Source: Brevibacillus antibioticus (GTDB taxonomy: Bacteria > Bacillota > Bacilli > Brevibacillales > Brevibacillaceae). From it: DNA of 64,000 nucleotides. The DNA lies in contig NZ_SZNK01000001.1 in the NCBI RefSeq assembly GCF_005217615.1, forward strand, positions 3,064,501 to 3,128,500. The letters run 5' to 3'. The notes beneath the pieces were generated by a model. The model was not told where the DNA came from. It made no database searches and saw only the letters and a list, made by a program, of their open reading frames with translations. Below are positions 34,989-41,703 of the stretch, piece after piece; within the stretch, counting starts at the first letter, position 1; each line of letters opens with the position of its first letter. Made by a program: the position numbers and the translations under genes.

Positions 34989-35128
34989 AATAGGGTCGTC
35001 TTTCTACATTCCTATCTCATCTCTATATCCCTCTCATCACAATTTCTCTAATGTTAAATGACGCCATGTCCTATGCCCCTCATGCCCGAGCTTCTCGACG
35101 CTTCCCAAAATGGTTGATAGAACAATAT

Positions 35129-35157
35129 TTTACAAAAAATTGAAATCAGGTTATGAT
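35129..35157 (+). promoter_or_regulatory. Candidate promoter of secreted peptide gene A
   Basis: TTTACA, 17-bp spacer, TATGAT, 35 bp before the ATG at 35192. Confidence 0.55.
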
Positions 35158-35191
35158 ATTATCAGAATATTCGACGAAGGAGGTGATACTT

Positions 35192-35356
35192 ATGAAAAAG
35201 CTTTTTGCTTTTGCTCTAGCAGTCGTTATGGTAATGTCAGTCTCTACGGCTGCTTTTGCATACAGTAAACCAAATTGTAGTAGCAGTGGCGGCGGTGGCG
35301 GCAGTTGGGGTGGTGGTGGCAAAAAACCCAATGAACACCATTGTACACCATATTAA
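35192..35356 (+). CDS. Secreted Gly-rich two-Cys peptide A
   Basis: 54 residues; ATG after a perfect AAGGAGGTGAT. The signal peptide begins MKKLFAFALAVVMVMSVS and ends near AAFA. The predicted mature peptide of about 31 residues contains YSKPNC, a Gly/Ser run (SSSGGGGGSWGGGG) and HHCTPY, giving two Cys that could form one disulfide. The signal peptide is clearly homologous to that of the gene at 38063. No modification enzyme is adjacent. Structural or antimicrobial roles are both open. Confidence 0.8.
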   Translation: MKKLFAFALAVVMVMSVSTAAFAYSKPNCSSSGGGGGSWGGGGKKPNEHHCTPY

Positions 35357-35358
35357 TC

Positions 35359-35408
35359 CCAGATAATTTGAGTAAGCCTCCAATTGGGGGCTTACTCAAA
35401 TTATCTGG
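35359..35408. repeat. Long hairpin, 23-bp arms, AATT loop
   Basis: Positions 35359-35381 are complementary to 35386-35408 with a single G:U pair. The hairpin begins two bases after peptide gene A stops and has no T-run, so it is more likely an mRNA 3' barrier or a small palindromic element than a normal terminator. Confidence 0.8.
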
Positions 35409-35667
35409 TAACTCATGCCTGCGGACATACTGAGTTTTATGAAAAAGGTGGGTTTACTCCTTGCCCTGATGGTGTCTGGAGGAAATAGTATAACTATCGT
35501 ATCCAGTTAACATTTCCGCCACTTTCACATCCAACTCACGTCCTCCGCCCTTTGCCAGCTATCATCATGGCGAAATTGGCAGCATCCACAGATTCCCTTA
35601 TGATCGTTCTCCTTCCACTTCACTTACGCTCTCACGTCTCCTTCCTCCCTTTAACAAAACGTGTGAT
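35409..35667. other. Gap without supported gene
   Basis: A short frame leading out of the hairpin reads AYSNYLVTHACGHTEF and later GGFTPCPDGVWRK before TAG at about 35490. It might be a remnant of another two-Cys peptide, but it has no start with a ribosome binding site. Nothing else is recognised. Confidence 0.35.
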
Positions 35668-35696
35668 TTGTCAATGAATTACAAATGCTGTAAAAT
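35668..35696 (+). promoter_or_regulatory. Candidate promoter of 71-residue membrane protein
   Basis: TTGTCA, 17-bp spacer, TAAAAT, 27 bp before the ATG at 35724. Confidence 0.55.
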
Positions 35697-35723
35697 GATA
35701 AAAAACTAAGTGGTGAAAATCCA

Positions 35724-35939
35724 ATGAAAAAATTTGAAAAAGGAATTATTTATTTCTTTAGCTTTATTTTCTTTCCAATCGGACTGATCGTTTGGATCGT
35801 TTCCTTGTTTAACCAAAATCAGCAATTCAAAAGTGTTGGACGAACAGCTTTATATTTCGCTGCTACCTCATTTTGCATCCAGATCCTTAGAGGGGTCTTA
35901 AATTTTGTTCTGTACACGAACACTACTCTCAACTATTAA
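35724..35939 (+). CDS. Small membrane protein with two predicted helices
   Basis: 71 residues. Helix 1 is about 8-28 (IIYFFSFIFFPIGLIVWIV) and helix 2 about 42-62 (TALYFAATSFCIQILRGVL), joined by a polar loop (NQNQQFKSVGR). A promoter and a terminator frame the gene, though the ribosome binding site is weak. Not a family I can name; the two-helix layout with a FFPIG turn recalls small Firmicute envelope proteins. Confidence 0.6.
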   Translation: MKKFEKGIIYFFSFIFFPIGLIVWIVSLFNQNQQFKSVGRTALYFAATSFCIQILRGVLNFVLYTNTTLNY

Positions 35940-35992
35940 GATTCGGCATTCAGCTGATGTTGTTTTCGACACAGATACTCATCGTATTTACC

Positions 35993-36017
35993 AGCCCTTT
36001 TATTTAAGGGCTTTTTT
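35993..36017 (+). terminator. Terminator after small membrane protein
   Basis: AGCCCTT and AAGGGCT form the stem around TTATTT, followed by TTTTT. Confidence 0.8.
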
Positions 36018-36022
36018 CCATA

Positions 36023-36241
36023 ATGGTGAACCAATTATTTGCTTCGAAATTCTTTTCCGATATCCTTCACAACAACTTGTCTATTCAAGACTTGTCAAAA
36101 GACGAACTCCTTACTGTATTTGTACAGTTGAAAGGGGACAAAGACTACTGGAAGGATGTTAGTTGGTTTCGAAGCAGTAATAGTGAACAGATATTCCTTG
36201 TCCTTAGGGAACCAGTTAAAAACTACTCTTCCCGAAGATAA
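36023..36241 (+). CDS. Hypothetical protein, weakly supported
   Basis: 72 residues starting six bases after the preceding terminator, without a visible ribosome binding site. Composition is protein-like (LSIQDLSKDELLTVFVQLKG, then DYWKDVSWFRSSNSEQIF) and might be the C-terminal part of a longer ancestral protein. No domain recognised. Confidence 0.35.
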   Translation: MVNQLFASKFFSDILHNNLSIQDLSKDELLTVFVQLKGDKDYWKDVSWFRSSNSEQIFLVLREPVKNYSSRR

Positions 36242-36397
36242 GCCAACTTGATCACCATACAAATTGTGTAAATGACCATAAAAATCACATTTTTTACACC
36301 CATTTTATTTTTCTTGTACAAACGCCATCACATAGTTCGTTATATGACATACCCTAATTTTGGGGTTACCCTCAATCACAATTAAGGAGTGACATTA

Positions 36398-36481
36398 ATG
36401 AGCGCTGGCTTTTTTGATGACTTTTCTTTAATTTTGGTTCTCTTCGTCCTGTTAGTAATTGTTGCTTGCAGTTGCGATTAA
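36398..36481 (+). CDS. YjcZ-type mini spore/membrane protein
   Basis: 27 residues after AAGGAGTGACATTA. A short polar start (MSAGFFDDF) leads into SLILVLFVLLVIVACSCD, the hallmark of the YjcZ/SscA-like tiny sporulation proteins, whose usual form is a Gly-rich start plus FALIVVLFILLIIVG. One membrane helix; two Cys at the end are unusual. Expected to be made in sporulating cells and associated with the coat or membrane. Confidence 0.75.
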   Translation: MSAGFFDDFSLILVLFVLLVIVACSCD

Positions 36482-36495
36482 TTTTCAATGTCCAT

Positions 36496-36520
36496 GGGCG
36501 GCTTTATAAGCTGCCCTTTA
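36496..36520 (+). terminator. Terminator after YjcZ-type gene
   Basis: GGGCGGC and GCTGCCC pair (one G:U), followed by TTTA; 14 bp after the stop. Confidence 0.65.
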
Positions 36521-36760
36521 TACATAATTGCCCTTTAAACTGTGTCGTTAATTTGGATAAGCATTTATTAAATGAATTTGCGTATCAATTAGCACATTTG
36601 CGATTACCATAGGCTCGTATCAGTTGCCAATCTTTCTCCAATTGCATTCTCTATACCATGTGAGAGAAGTGAGCTGAATGGCTGGCCCACGGAGGCGAAT
36701 TATTCGCGTAACTCATCTCAAATTTAATATGAAAGCTCGTTTAAAAGGAGGTTGCCAGAA

Positions 36761-37024
36761 TTGGCGGCGCAAAAAGGTGTTACAACTTCGTCGAAAAGAG
36801 TGTCCTTAGAAATACAAAGAAAGAATCGTAGAAAAGCAGTCCGATTAATCAACAGAATCGTAGTAATAAGAACAATATTTGATACATTTACTGGCTGTTT
36901 GCTCAGTGTCGGACCGAATGGTTTTCGCGTTCGGGTCTACACTGGTAGCAATGAGACGTTCACCATCATCACCATTCCATTAAATTTTGTTATAAACCTC
37001 TTTCCTTTCCCTTGCAATTGCTAG
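36761..37024 (+). CDS. Hypothetical small basic/beta protein ending CNC
   Basis: 87 residues from a TTG nine bases after AAAAGGAGG. The N terminus is basic (KRVSLEIQRKNRRKAVRL). The C-terminal half is hydrophobic and beta-like (GCLLSVGPNGFRVRVYTG, TIITIPLNFVINLFPFPCNC). The Cys-rich end and nearby spore genes would suit a coat component, but there is no family match I can name. It ends in its own terminator. Confidence 0.6.
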   Translation: MAAQKGVTTSSKRVSLEIQRKNRRKAVRLINRIVVIRTIFDTFTGCLLSVGPNGFRVRVYTGSNETFTIITIPLNFVINLFPFPCNC

Positions 37025-37029
37025 GTTCA

Positions 37030-37051
37030 AAGCCCCAGTCCAACGGGGCTT
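37030..37051 (+). terminator. Terminator after 87-residue gene
   Basis: AAGCCCC and GGGGCTT form the stem, six bases after the stop; the T-tract is weak. Confidence 0.6.
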
Positions 37052-37068
37052 ATACATATTATTCAAAT

Positions 37069-37170
37069 TGAGCATGGTGATGAGTCTTGTATCCAACCCC
37101 AATCATAAAAAAGCCTTCCTTCCGACCAAGAGAAGAAAAGCGAGGCTGGGTGGATTGGGTCTGATTGGAG
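37069..37170. repeat. Diverged third copy of the gerE-downstream module
   Basis: TTGAGCATGGTGATGAGTCT and the following bases to about 37107 match 38747-38786 with few changes, and 37108-37170 resembles the terminator part of the 108-bp repeat (CTTCCTTCCGACCAAGAGAA). Here the terminator serves the minus-strand gene ending at 37215. Confidence 0.7.
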
Positions 37171-37214
37171 GATTGAATTGATTGTTGTAAATGGCATAAT
37201 CAGTAATGTACTCA

Positions 37215-37682
37215 CTATCGCTGCCCATGGACCGCGAGTGATCCGGTCTGGTCACTTGTTTGATTTGTTCTGCCGCCTTCTCGGAGTTCATAACTGGCAG
37301 TAATCGATGCTTCCCGTTCGTGGAAGGTCAGATTTGCACAGCCCGTACTTGCGTAATGGATATTCTCGGATGAATTGGCTTCTGGTTGCTCAGTAATAAG
37401 CTGTGCAATACGGGCTGGAGCGTTCTGCATATGCGGCATTGTTTCTTCAAGGTGCATAGCACAATTCAGATTCCAAGCTGCGGCAGCCAAATGATCTTCT
37501 TGGTTGTCGCCTGCCATATACTGAAAGATGTGCCTTAGAGCGCTAGCGCTATCCATAAACTCACGGATCGGCATGCCTCTTTCCCAATTACGTCCGTCGC
37601 CATATTTGACTTCGCCAAGCTCACTCCGGACTGCTATGCGCCGAATCGCTATGAGTGAGAGCAAATCATATATTATCTTCAC
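37215..37682 (-). CDS. Phage-type dATP/dGTP diphosphohydrolase-like (DUF5664) protein
   Basis: 155 residues from a GTG with GGGAGTGAAAGG upstream. The core ELGEVKYGDGRNWERGMPIR and then DHLAAAAWNLNCAMHLEE matches the alpha-helical DUF5664 / phage dNTP pyrophosphohydrolase family, which clears nucleotides during phage replication. The N-terminal leader before the core is short and the C-terminal 70 residues are unlike the family, so it may be a remnant or recombinant. It sits with other phage-like small genes on the minus strand. Confidence 0.65.
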   Translation of the reverse strand: MKIIYDLLSLIAIRRIAVRSELGEVKYGDGRNWERGMPIREFMDSASALRHIFQYMAGDNQEDHLAAAAWNLNCAMHLEETMPHMQNAPARIAQLITEQPEANSSENIHYASTGCANLTFHEREASITASYELREGGRTNQTSDQTGSLAVHGQR

Positions 37683-37705
37683 CCTTTCACTCCCAAAATA
37701 GTATG

Positions 37706-37948
37706 TTAAGTCGCTAATGCCATTGCAATTCGCTTGATCATTTCATCATTCTGAATCTTGATCCAACCAGCTCCCGGATAAAACTTCTCAACCTCAATCA
37801 CATAGCCTCCGCTCGCTGACTTCACAAATTTATCCGCTCTGAATAGTTGTCCGTCCATCTCGATCTCTTTGTAACTTGGGGAAGTATCTAGGTCAAAAAT
37901 GGTTAGCTGCTTGCCCATTGCTTTTTTCAGACTCTCTTTCTTTTTCAT
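37706..37948 (-). CDS. Phage-like hypothetical protein
   Basis: 80 residues, ending 23 bp before the DUF5664-like gene starts, on the same strand. The N terminus MKKKESLKKAMGKQLTIFDL is followed by SYKEIEMDGQLFRADKFVK and SGGYVIEVEKFYPGAGWIKI, a small beta-rich protein. No family recognised. The location and small size suggest a phage accessory gene. Confidence 0.6.
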   Translation of the reverse strand: MKKKESLKKAMGKQLTIFDLDTSPSYKEIEMDGQLFRADKFVKSASGGYVIEVEKFYPGAGWIKIQNDEMIKRIAMALAT

Positions 37949-38062
37949 TCTCTAGGGGTAACGTCAAAATAAAAATTTTTTAATTTTCTGTAACCTTTTC
38001 GATATTTCTACGACTTATCTATTGGATATGAAATCCAAAAACACTAATTCGAGGTGCTTTCA

Positions 38063-38242
38063 ATGAAAAAGTTTGTTGCTGTCGCTTTAGCAACCGTTAT
38101 GGTTCTATCACTATCTAGTGCTGCTCTAGCATATGGGGATGGTAGGGGGCATGGTAAAGACCTTCCTGGTGGTACTCCCGGTTACCCGCCTGGCTATTGC
38201 CCTAAAGGACATAATTCAGGGGCGTGTAGTGTTCCCTGGTAG
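38063..38242 (+). CDS. Secreted Gly/Pro-rich two-Cys peptide B
   Basis: 59 residues; ATG six bases after GAGGTG. The signal peptide MKKFVAVALATVMVLSLSSA aligns with that of peptide A (same MKK start, ALA-VMV core and ALAY/AFAY end). The predicted mature part of 36 residues is YGDGRGHGKDLPGGTPGYPP followed by GYCPKGHNSGACSVPW, again two Cys near the C terminus and an aromatic end. Its 3' end overlaps the convergent gene at 38202 by 41 bp. Confidence 0.75.
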   Translation: MKKFVAVALATVMVLSLSSAALAYGDGRGHGKDLPGGTPGYPPGYCPKGHNSGACSVPW

Positions 38243-38501
38243 TTTTATTCCTGCGTAAGCCTCCGAACCTTGGGGGCTTTCTTAATTTAATTTCTCTTTT
38301 GTAACTTCCGATTCGTTTTGCTAGGTGCGCATCCATTGCTTGTTTTCTAATATGCTCATGTTGTTCATCTGTGATATTTTGAATGATGCATTTTTTACCG
38401 TTCAGCATCCCAATCACAGCTTCGTTTTCCTGAATCTTGCCCCATTCAAGATACTCATCACTTAATATCGCCCGATCAAATTTCAGGGTCAGCTCCAACA
38501 T
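38202..38501 (-). CDS. Phage-like hypothetical protein
   Basis: 99 residues from the ATG at 38501, a few bases after GGAAGGTG. Reads MLELTLKFDRAILSDEYLEW, then VIGMLNGKKCIIQNITDEQH, and a basic tail (KREIKLRKPPRFGGLRRNK). No family recognised. The basic C terminus overlaps the 3' end of peptide gene B on the other strand, so part of it may be out-of-family extension. Confidence 0.5.
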   Translation of the reverse strand: MLELTLKFDRAILSDEYLEWGKIQENEAVIGMLNGKKCIIQNITDEQHEHIRKQAMDAHLAKRIGSYKREIKLRKPPRFGGLRRNKTTREHYTPLNYVL

Positions 38502-38813
38502 TCTTTTCACCTTCCTCAACAATATGACTTGCGATTAGCCCTGTAATAGTGCCCTCCGTTCCTTCTGCTACCCATTCTTCGCAGGAAGATCAACTGCTCC
38601 CAGTAAAAGGTGCTTGAGACTCTTCATAAGTGGGATCAAACAGTTCCTACAGGTTGTAACTTTGGATTAACACTCAATGTTTATCTTGAAAAGAGCGCTA
38701 CATCTAATAGAAATGTGTAACCTATTTTATTTGTATGAGTTACATCTTGAGCATTGCGATAAGTCTTGTATCCAACGACAATCATGTTAATGAAAAAAAT
38801 ATGGCGCGAAAAC

Positions 38814-38921
38814 AACATAAAAAAACCCTCCCTTCCGACCAAGGGAAGAAAAGGGAGGCTGGGTGGACTGGGTTCAAATCTCTAGTTCACCAAGTCGAAC
38901 GAGTTCGACTACTGCCTGAGA
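38814..38921. repeat. Direct repeat copy 2: authentic gerE 3' end plus terminator
   Basis: Partner of 34354-34461. It includes the gerE terminator: on the minus strand CCTCCCTTTTC pairs with GGAAGGGAGG and is followed by GTTTTTTT. Differences from copy 1 are at 38841 and 38854. Confidence 0.93.
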
Positions 38922-39095
38922 TCGACCTTTGACACCTAATTTTTGCATGACATTACTAATGTGATTGCGCACTGTCTTTTCGCTGATGAAGAGTTGTCCG
39001 GCAATCTCTTTGGTTGTCTTATCTTGGACCAAGAGTTCAAACACTTCTCTTTCGCGATTCGTTAACAACGGCTTGGTTTGGTCGCTACCCTTCAA
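38874..39095 (-). CDS. gerE: GerE, sporulation transcription factor
   Basis: 73 residues from a TTG ten bases after AAGGAGG; a GTG three codons earlier is too close to the ribosome binding site. The sequence PLLTNREREVFELLVQDKTT and ISEKTVRNHISNVMQKLGVK is almost the whole LuxR-type helix-turn-helix and matches Bacillus GerE in length and sequence. It acts in the mother cell late in sporulation, activating and repressing sigma-K coat genes. A sigma-K-like promoter precedes it. Confidence 0.93.
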   Translation of the reverse strand: MKGSDQTKPLLTNREREVFELLVQDKTTKEIAGQLFISEKTVRNHISNVMQKLGVKGRSQAVVELVRLGELEI

Positions 39096-39155
39096 TCGTG
39101 CCACCCCTCCTTGTGGGCTCTACAGGAACAAGGTTGAGGGATTACAGAGTCACCT

Positions 39156-39185
39156 TATCCTATGATGGGGGGTGGGTGATGGTGC
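39156..39185 (-). promoter_or_regulatory. Sigma-K-type promoter of gerE
   Basis: Minus-strand GCACC (39181-39185), 16-bp spacer, CATAGGATA (39156-39164). The -10 fits CATANNNTA and the -35 has the required AC, as expected for gerE under sigma-K. Confidence 0.65.
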
Positions 39186-39189
39186 CGGA

Positions 39190-39475
39190 ATTTCAAGGAT
39201 TTTAGGCTTTTGCCTTACATCCTATTCAGAAAATGGGCAATGGGTTCCGAACACCGCTGAGAAACCTCTTCGACATCCGCCGTAAATTTTTCCGTTCGAG
39301 ACGACGATGGCCGCCAGTTGTCCCCCGTTCAGATCGCGACGAGTTCGCCTCGCCTGATGAGATTGCCATCGGAACCCAAGGCCAACACCGCCCCCGACAC
39401 TCCAGTCTATTCACCCGACACATATACTGCTCCCTACAATTCGACTTCCATTCCATTATTTTTAACCGGATCAAC
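39190..39475. other. Gap with no supported gene
   Basis: Open frames exist on both strands (for example 39233-39580 and 39226-39474), but neither has a ribosome binding site or protein-like composition and one runs into a terminator. The stretch looks more GC-rich than its flanks. No RNA or mobile feature recognised. Confidence 0.4.
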
Positions 39476-39510
39476 CAAAAATGCCCTCGATTCGTAAAAA
39501 ATCAAGGGCA
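39476..39510 (-). terminator. Terminator after OppC-like permease
   Basis: TGCCCTCGATT and AATCAAGGGCA pair; on the minus strand ATTTTTGG follows, just beyond the stop at 39518. Confidence 0.8.
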
Positions 39511-39517
39511 CTACAAC

Positions 39518-40441
39518 TTAAATAAATGGGGTACGACTATACGTCTGTTCGAATTTATCACGCAATCCTTTGGCCAATAGGCTAAAGGAACCGATTGCAA
39601 GCATATAAGCAGCAAGTGGGATCAGGAAGATCCACGTGTAATTCGTGTAGACAAAGCTTCTATAAGTCCCGAGCAGTCCTGCCCATTCTTGTGTGATCGA
39701 GTGAAACTCAACAGGGTCATAGTACATAGTCGTGCCGCCTACATAAAGACCAAATATCCCGAGAAGACCCATCAACGTCATGGTGGCAATAATCTCTGTC
39801 ACCAGGACAATGACCAGATGCTCCTTCAAATGCGGCAGGATGTGGCGAAAGATGATCTGATCCCGCCCGGCCCCCAGCGAAGTGGCAGCTAAAACGTACT
39901 GGGATTCTTTGATTTGCTCCGTTTTTTGACGGATGGACGCAGCTACCGAAGGCGTCCCTAGGATTGCCACGACCACTACAAAAAACAACACGAGCGTAAA
40001 CGTTGGCAATTCGGGATTGATATTGATTCCTCTCAATAAAAAATAGACAGGAATAAATATGGGCATGTACCCCCAGGCGTTCTCAATCGCAATCCACCAA
40101 CGCTGCTGCTTGTCCAATATTCCAATATTCAGTCCGATCCATGCTCCCATCAATAATCGCAAAAACGCAATCATGAGCGTAATAAAAATGGTATACGGTG
40201 CCCCGTGGAGCAGTTTTGTAAGCAAATCATAGCCCCATTTATCCGTACCCAACAGATGCTCGCTTGACGGTGCCAAAGGAGGCGAAATGATCACTTGCTT
40301 CCCGTTCACCATCTCATTACGCACTTTCGCCTGGTAATCGATGTCATAGGGGGCTAAATAGGGTCCGGCTACACCGATAATGATTAAAAATAATACCAAG
40401 ATACTGCCTAGCCATAAAGACCAATTGAACCGTTTCCTCAT
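39518..40441 (-). CDS. Opp/Dpp-type ABC permease (OppC-like)
   Basis: 307 residues with about six membrane helices. An N-terminal helix, a periplasmic-type insert with HLLGTDKWGYDLLTKLLHGA (the OppC signature), and the EAA-like loop VLAATSLGAGRDQIIFRHIL. It pairs with the OppB-like gene 34 bp upstream. No binding protein or ATPase gene lies on either side, so the pair either borrows subunits or works with the neighbouring peptide cassette. A diverged sequence compared with housekeeping OppC. Confidence 0.85.
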   Translation of the reverse strand: MRKRFNWSLWLGSILVLFLIIIGVAGPYLAPYDIDYQAKVRNEMVNGKQVIISPPLAPSSEHLLGTDKWGYDLLTKLLHGAPYTIFITLMIAFLRLLMGAWIGLNIGILDKQQRWWIAIENAWGYMPIFIPVYFLLRGININPELPTFTLVLFFVVVVAILGTPSVAASIRQKTEQIKESQYVLAATSLGAGRDQIIFRHILPHLKEHLVIVLVTEIIATMTLMGLLGIFGLYVGGTTMYYDPVEFHSITQEWAGLLGTYRSFVYTNYTWIFLIPLAAYMLAIGSFSLLAKGLRDKFEQTYSRTPFI

Positions 40442-40475
40442 ACCATACCCTCACTCATTCCAAAAAAAGTCTGGG

Positions 40476-41339
40476 TTATTTATATACAACCGCGCGTTCA
40501 ATCACATACAAAATGAGACGAATCAATCCATAGACCAAAATGGATAGCAAAATGATACCTAACAATCCCATGACAGCAGCATTGAATTCGTAACTGCCAT
40601 CTTTGCTAAAAATAAAGCGGGTCAATCCTACGACGTTTAATAAGTACTCAACAATAAACAAGTTGGCTACCGAAATCGCAATCGTCTTCTTTAAATCAGC
40701 AATGAGAAACGGCTTGATATTTTTATAGACGTGGTGAATGAGAACATGCCAGATCCCCATCCCCTTGGCAAGAGCTGTTTTAATGTAGTCTTCGCCGCCG
40801 ATTTGTGCATACTTCAGACTGACTACCTTCATAAGAAAAATCGTTGGTCCAATGGACAGTAGCGTGATCGGAAACCAAGTACTCTCAGAGTCACTTACAG
40901 GTGACAGGGTGATAATTCGAATGTTCGTCATCTTGTAAAATCCGACCGCACCCACAATCGAAACAACGATCAGGATAAAATCAGGAATGGTGGCAAGTAA
41001 ATTCAAAACCTTTTGAAATTGACGTACAATCCGAAAGCGCTGCAATAGCAATCCAAAAATAATACTAGCAAGAACGGCGACAATCACACTTGAGAATAGT
41101 AGTTCAAAGGAGCTAATTGCAAATGGGAGGATATCCTCTGCGATGCTCCTTTCCGTTTGCCCGGAATAATAGGTTCCGAGGGAGCCTTCTGCAAACTGCT
41201 GAATCAGATATACCGCATGGACTACGATATTTCCTGGTTCGAACACGATTTCTTCCTTTTGCGTATATAGCATGAAAGGCCCGCCGCAAACGGCGATAAC
41301 CAGGAGAAACATCCCAATTAATTGTTTTACATAGGTCAA
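40476..41339 (-). CDS. Opp/Dpp-type ABC permease (OppB-like)
   Basis: 287 residues from the TTG at 41339, eight bases after AAGGGGGT; an upstream TTG at 41369 lacks a ribosome binding site. Six membrane helices; the EAA-like loop is YIKTALAKGMGIWHVLIHHV. The extracellular segment between TM1 and TM2 is unusually short for OppB and includes GSLGTYYSGQTERSIAEDIL. It begins after the terminator of the 38-residue peptide gene; a candidate promoter TTGTCT-17-TAGTGT lies in the gap. Confidence 0.82.
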   Translation of the reverse strand: MTYVKQLIGMFLLVIAVCGGPFMLYTQKEEIVFEPGNIVVHAVYLIQQFAEGSLGTYYSGQTERSIAEDILPFAISSFELLFSSVIVAVLASIIFGLLLQRFRIVRQFQKVLNLLATIPDFILIVVSIVGAVGFYKMTNIRIITLSPVSDSESTWFPITLLSIGPTIFLMKVVSLKYAQIGGEDYIKTALAKGMGIWHVLIHHVYKNIKPFLIADLKKTIAISVANLFIVEYLLNVVGLTRFIFSKDGSYEFNAAVMGLLGIILLSILVYGLIRLILYVIERAVVYK

Positions 41340-41439
41340 GCTCTCATACCCCCTTACTAGTTCCAACAATACACTATCTATTAAAAATCATCTAGACAAT
41401 AGAAAATATTTTTTTTTTTAATTCTATTCAAACAGAAAT

Positions 41440-41475
41440 AAAAAAGTGGCTGAGCAGGATAGCCTGTCAACCACT
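41440..41475 (-). terminator. Strong terminator of 38-residue peptide gene
   Basis: Minus strand: GTGGTTGACAGG pairs with CCTGCTCAGCCAC around CTAT, followed by TTTTTTATTT. Confidence 0.85.
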
Positions 41476-41523
41476 TCTCCATTCATGGGAACAGTTGATT
41501 CGAAAAAGATGATAGCTGATCGA

Positions 41524-41640
41524 TTACTTCGTAGAAGAAGTAGCTACACGCAGCTGCTCATTTTTCATGAGAAGATTTTGAATCGAAGCAGTGAATGGTT
41601 TTCTTACTCCGTCTTTCAAACGTGGTACCATTGGAATCAT
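41524..41640 (-). CDS. 38-residue peptide, candidate precursor or signal peptide gene
   Basis: ATG at 41640, eight bases after GGGAGG, with its own promoter (41674-41703) and terminator. The peptide starts MIPMVPRLKDGVRKPFTASI, continues QNLLMKNEQLRV and ends ATSSTK. It is polar and basic, without Cys, without a membrane segment and without an obvious Gly-Gly leader. It lies between a GNAT-like gene and the OppBC-like permeases in a cassette with an ABC exporter. A secreted signal, a modified antimicrobial or a small regulatory protein are possible; this is inference from context. Confidence 0.7.
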   Translation of the reverse strand: MIPMVPRLKDGVRKPFTASIQNLLMKNEQLRVATSSTK

Positions 41641-41673
41641 CTGATAGACCTCCCTTCTGACAATATCTTCTTA

Positions 41674-41703
41674 AGAATAGCATTTTTCCTTATTTAACGT
41701 CAA
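41674..41703 (-). promoter_or_regulatory. Promoter of 38-residue peptide gene
   Basis: -35 TTGACG (41698-41703), 18-bp spacer, -10 TATTCT (41674-41679), overlapping the 3' end of the upstream GNAT-like gene. Confidence 0.65.

Noticed and set aside
36678-36809. A 43-codon Arg/Lys-rich frame (MAGPRRRIIRVTHLKF...)
   Set aside because: It overlaps the start of the 87-residue gene and its only Shine-Dalgarno-like sequence is poor; the strong AAAAGGAGG belongs to the later start.
39233-39580. A 115-codon plus-strand frame between gerE and the permeases
   Set aside because: It crosses the permease terminator and enters the permease gene; composition is not protein-like.
41446-41697. An 83-codon plus-strand frame opposite the 38-residue peptide gene
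   Set aside because: It starts inside the peptide gene's terminator and has no ribosome binding site; the minus strand has promoter, ribosome binding site and terminator.
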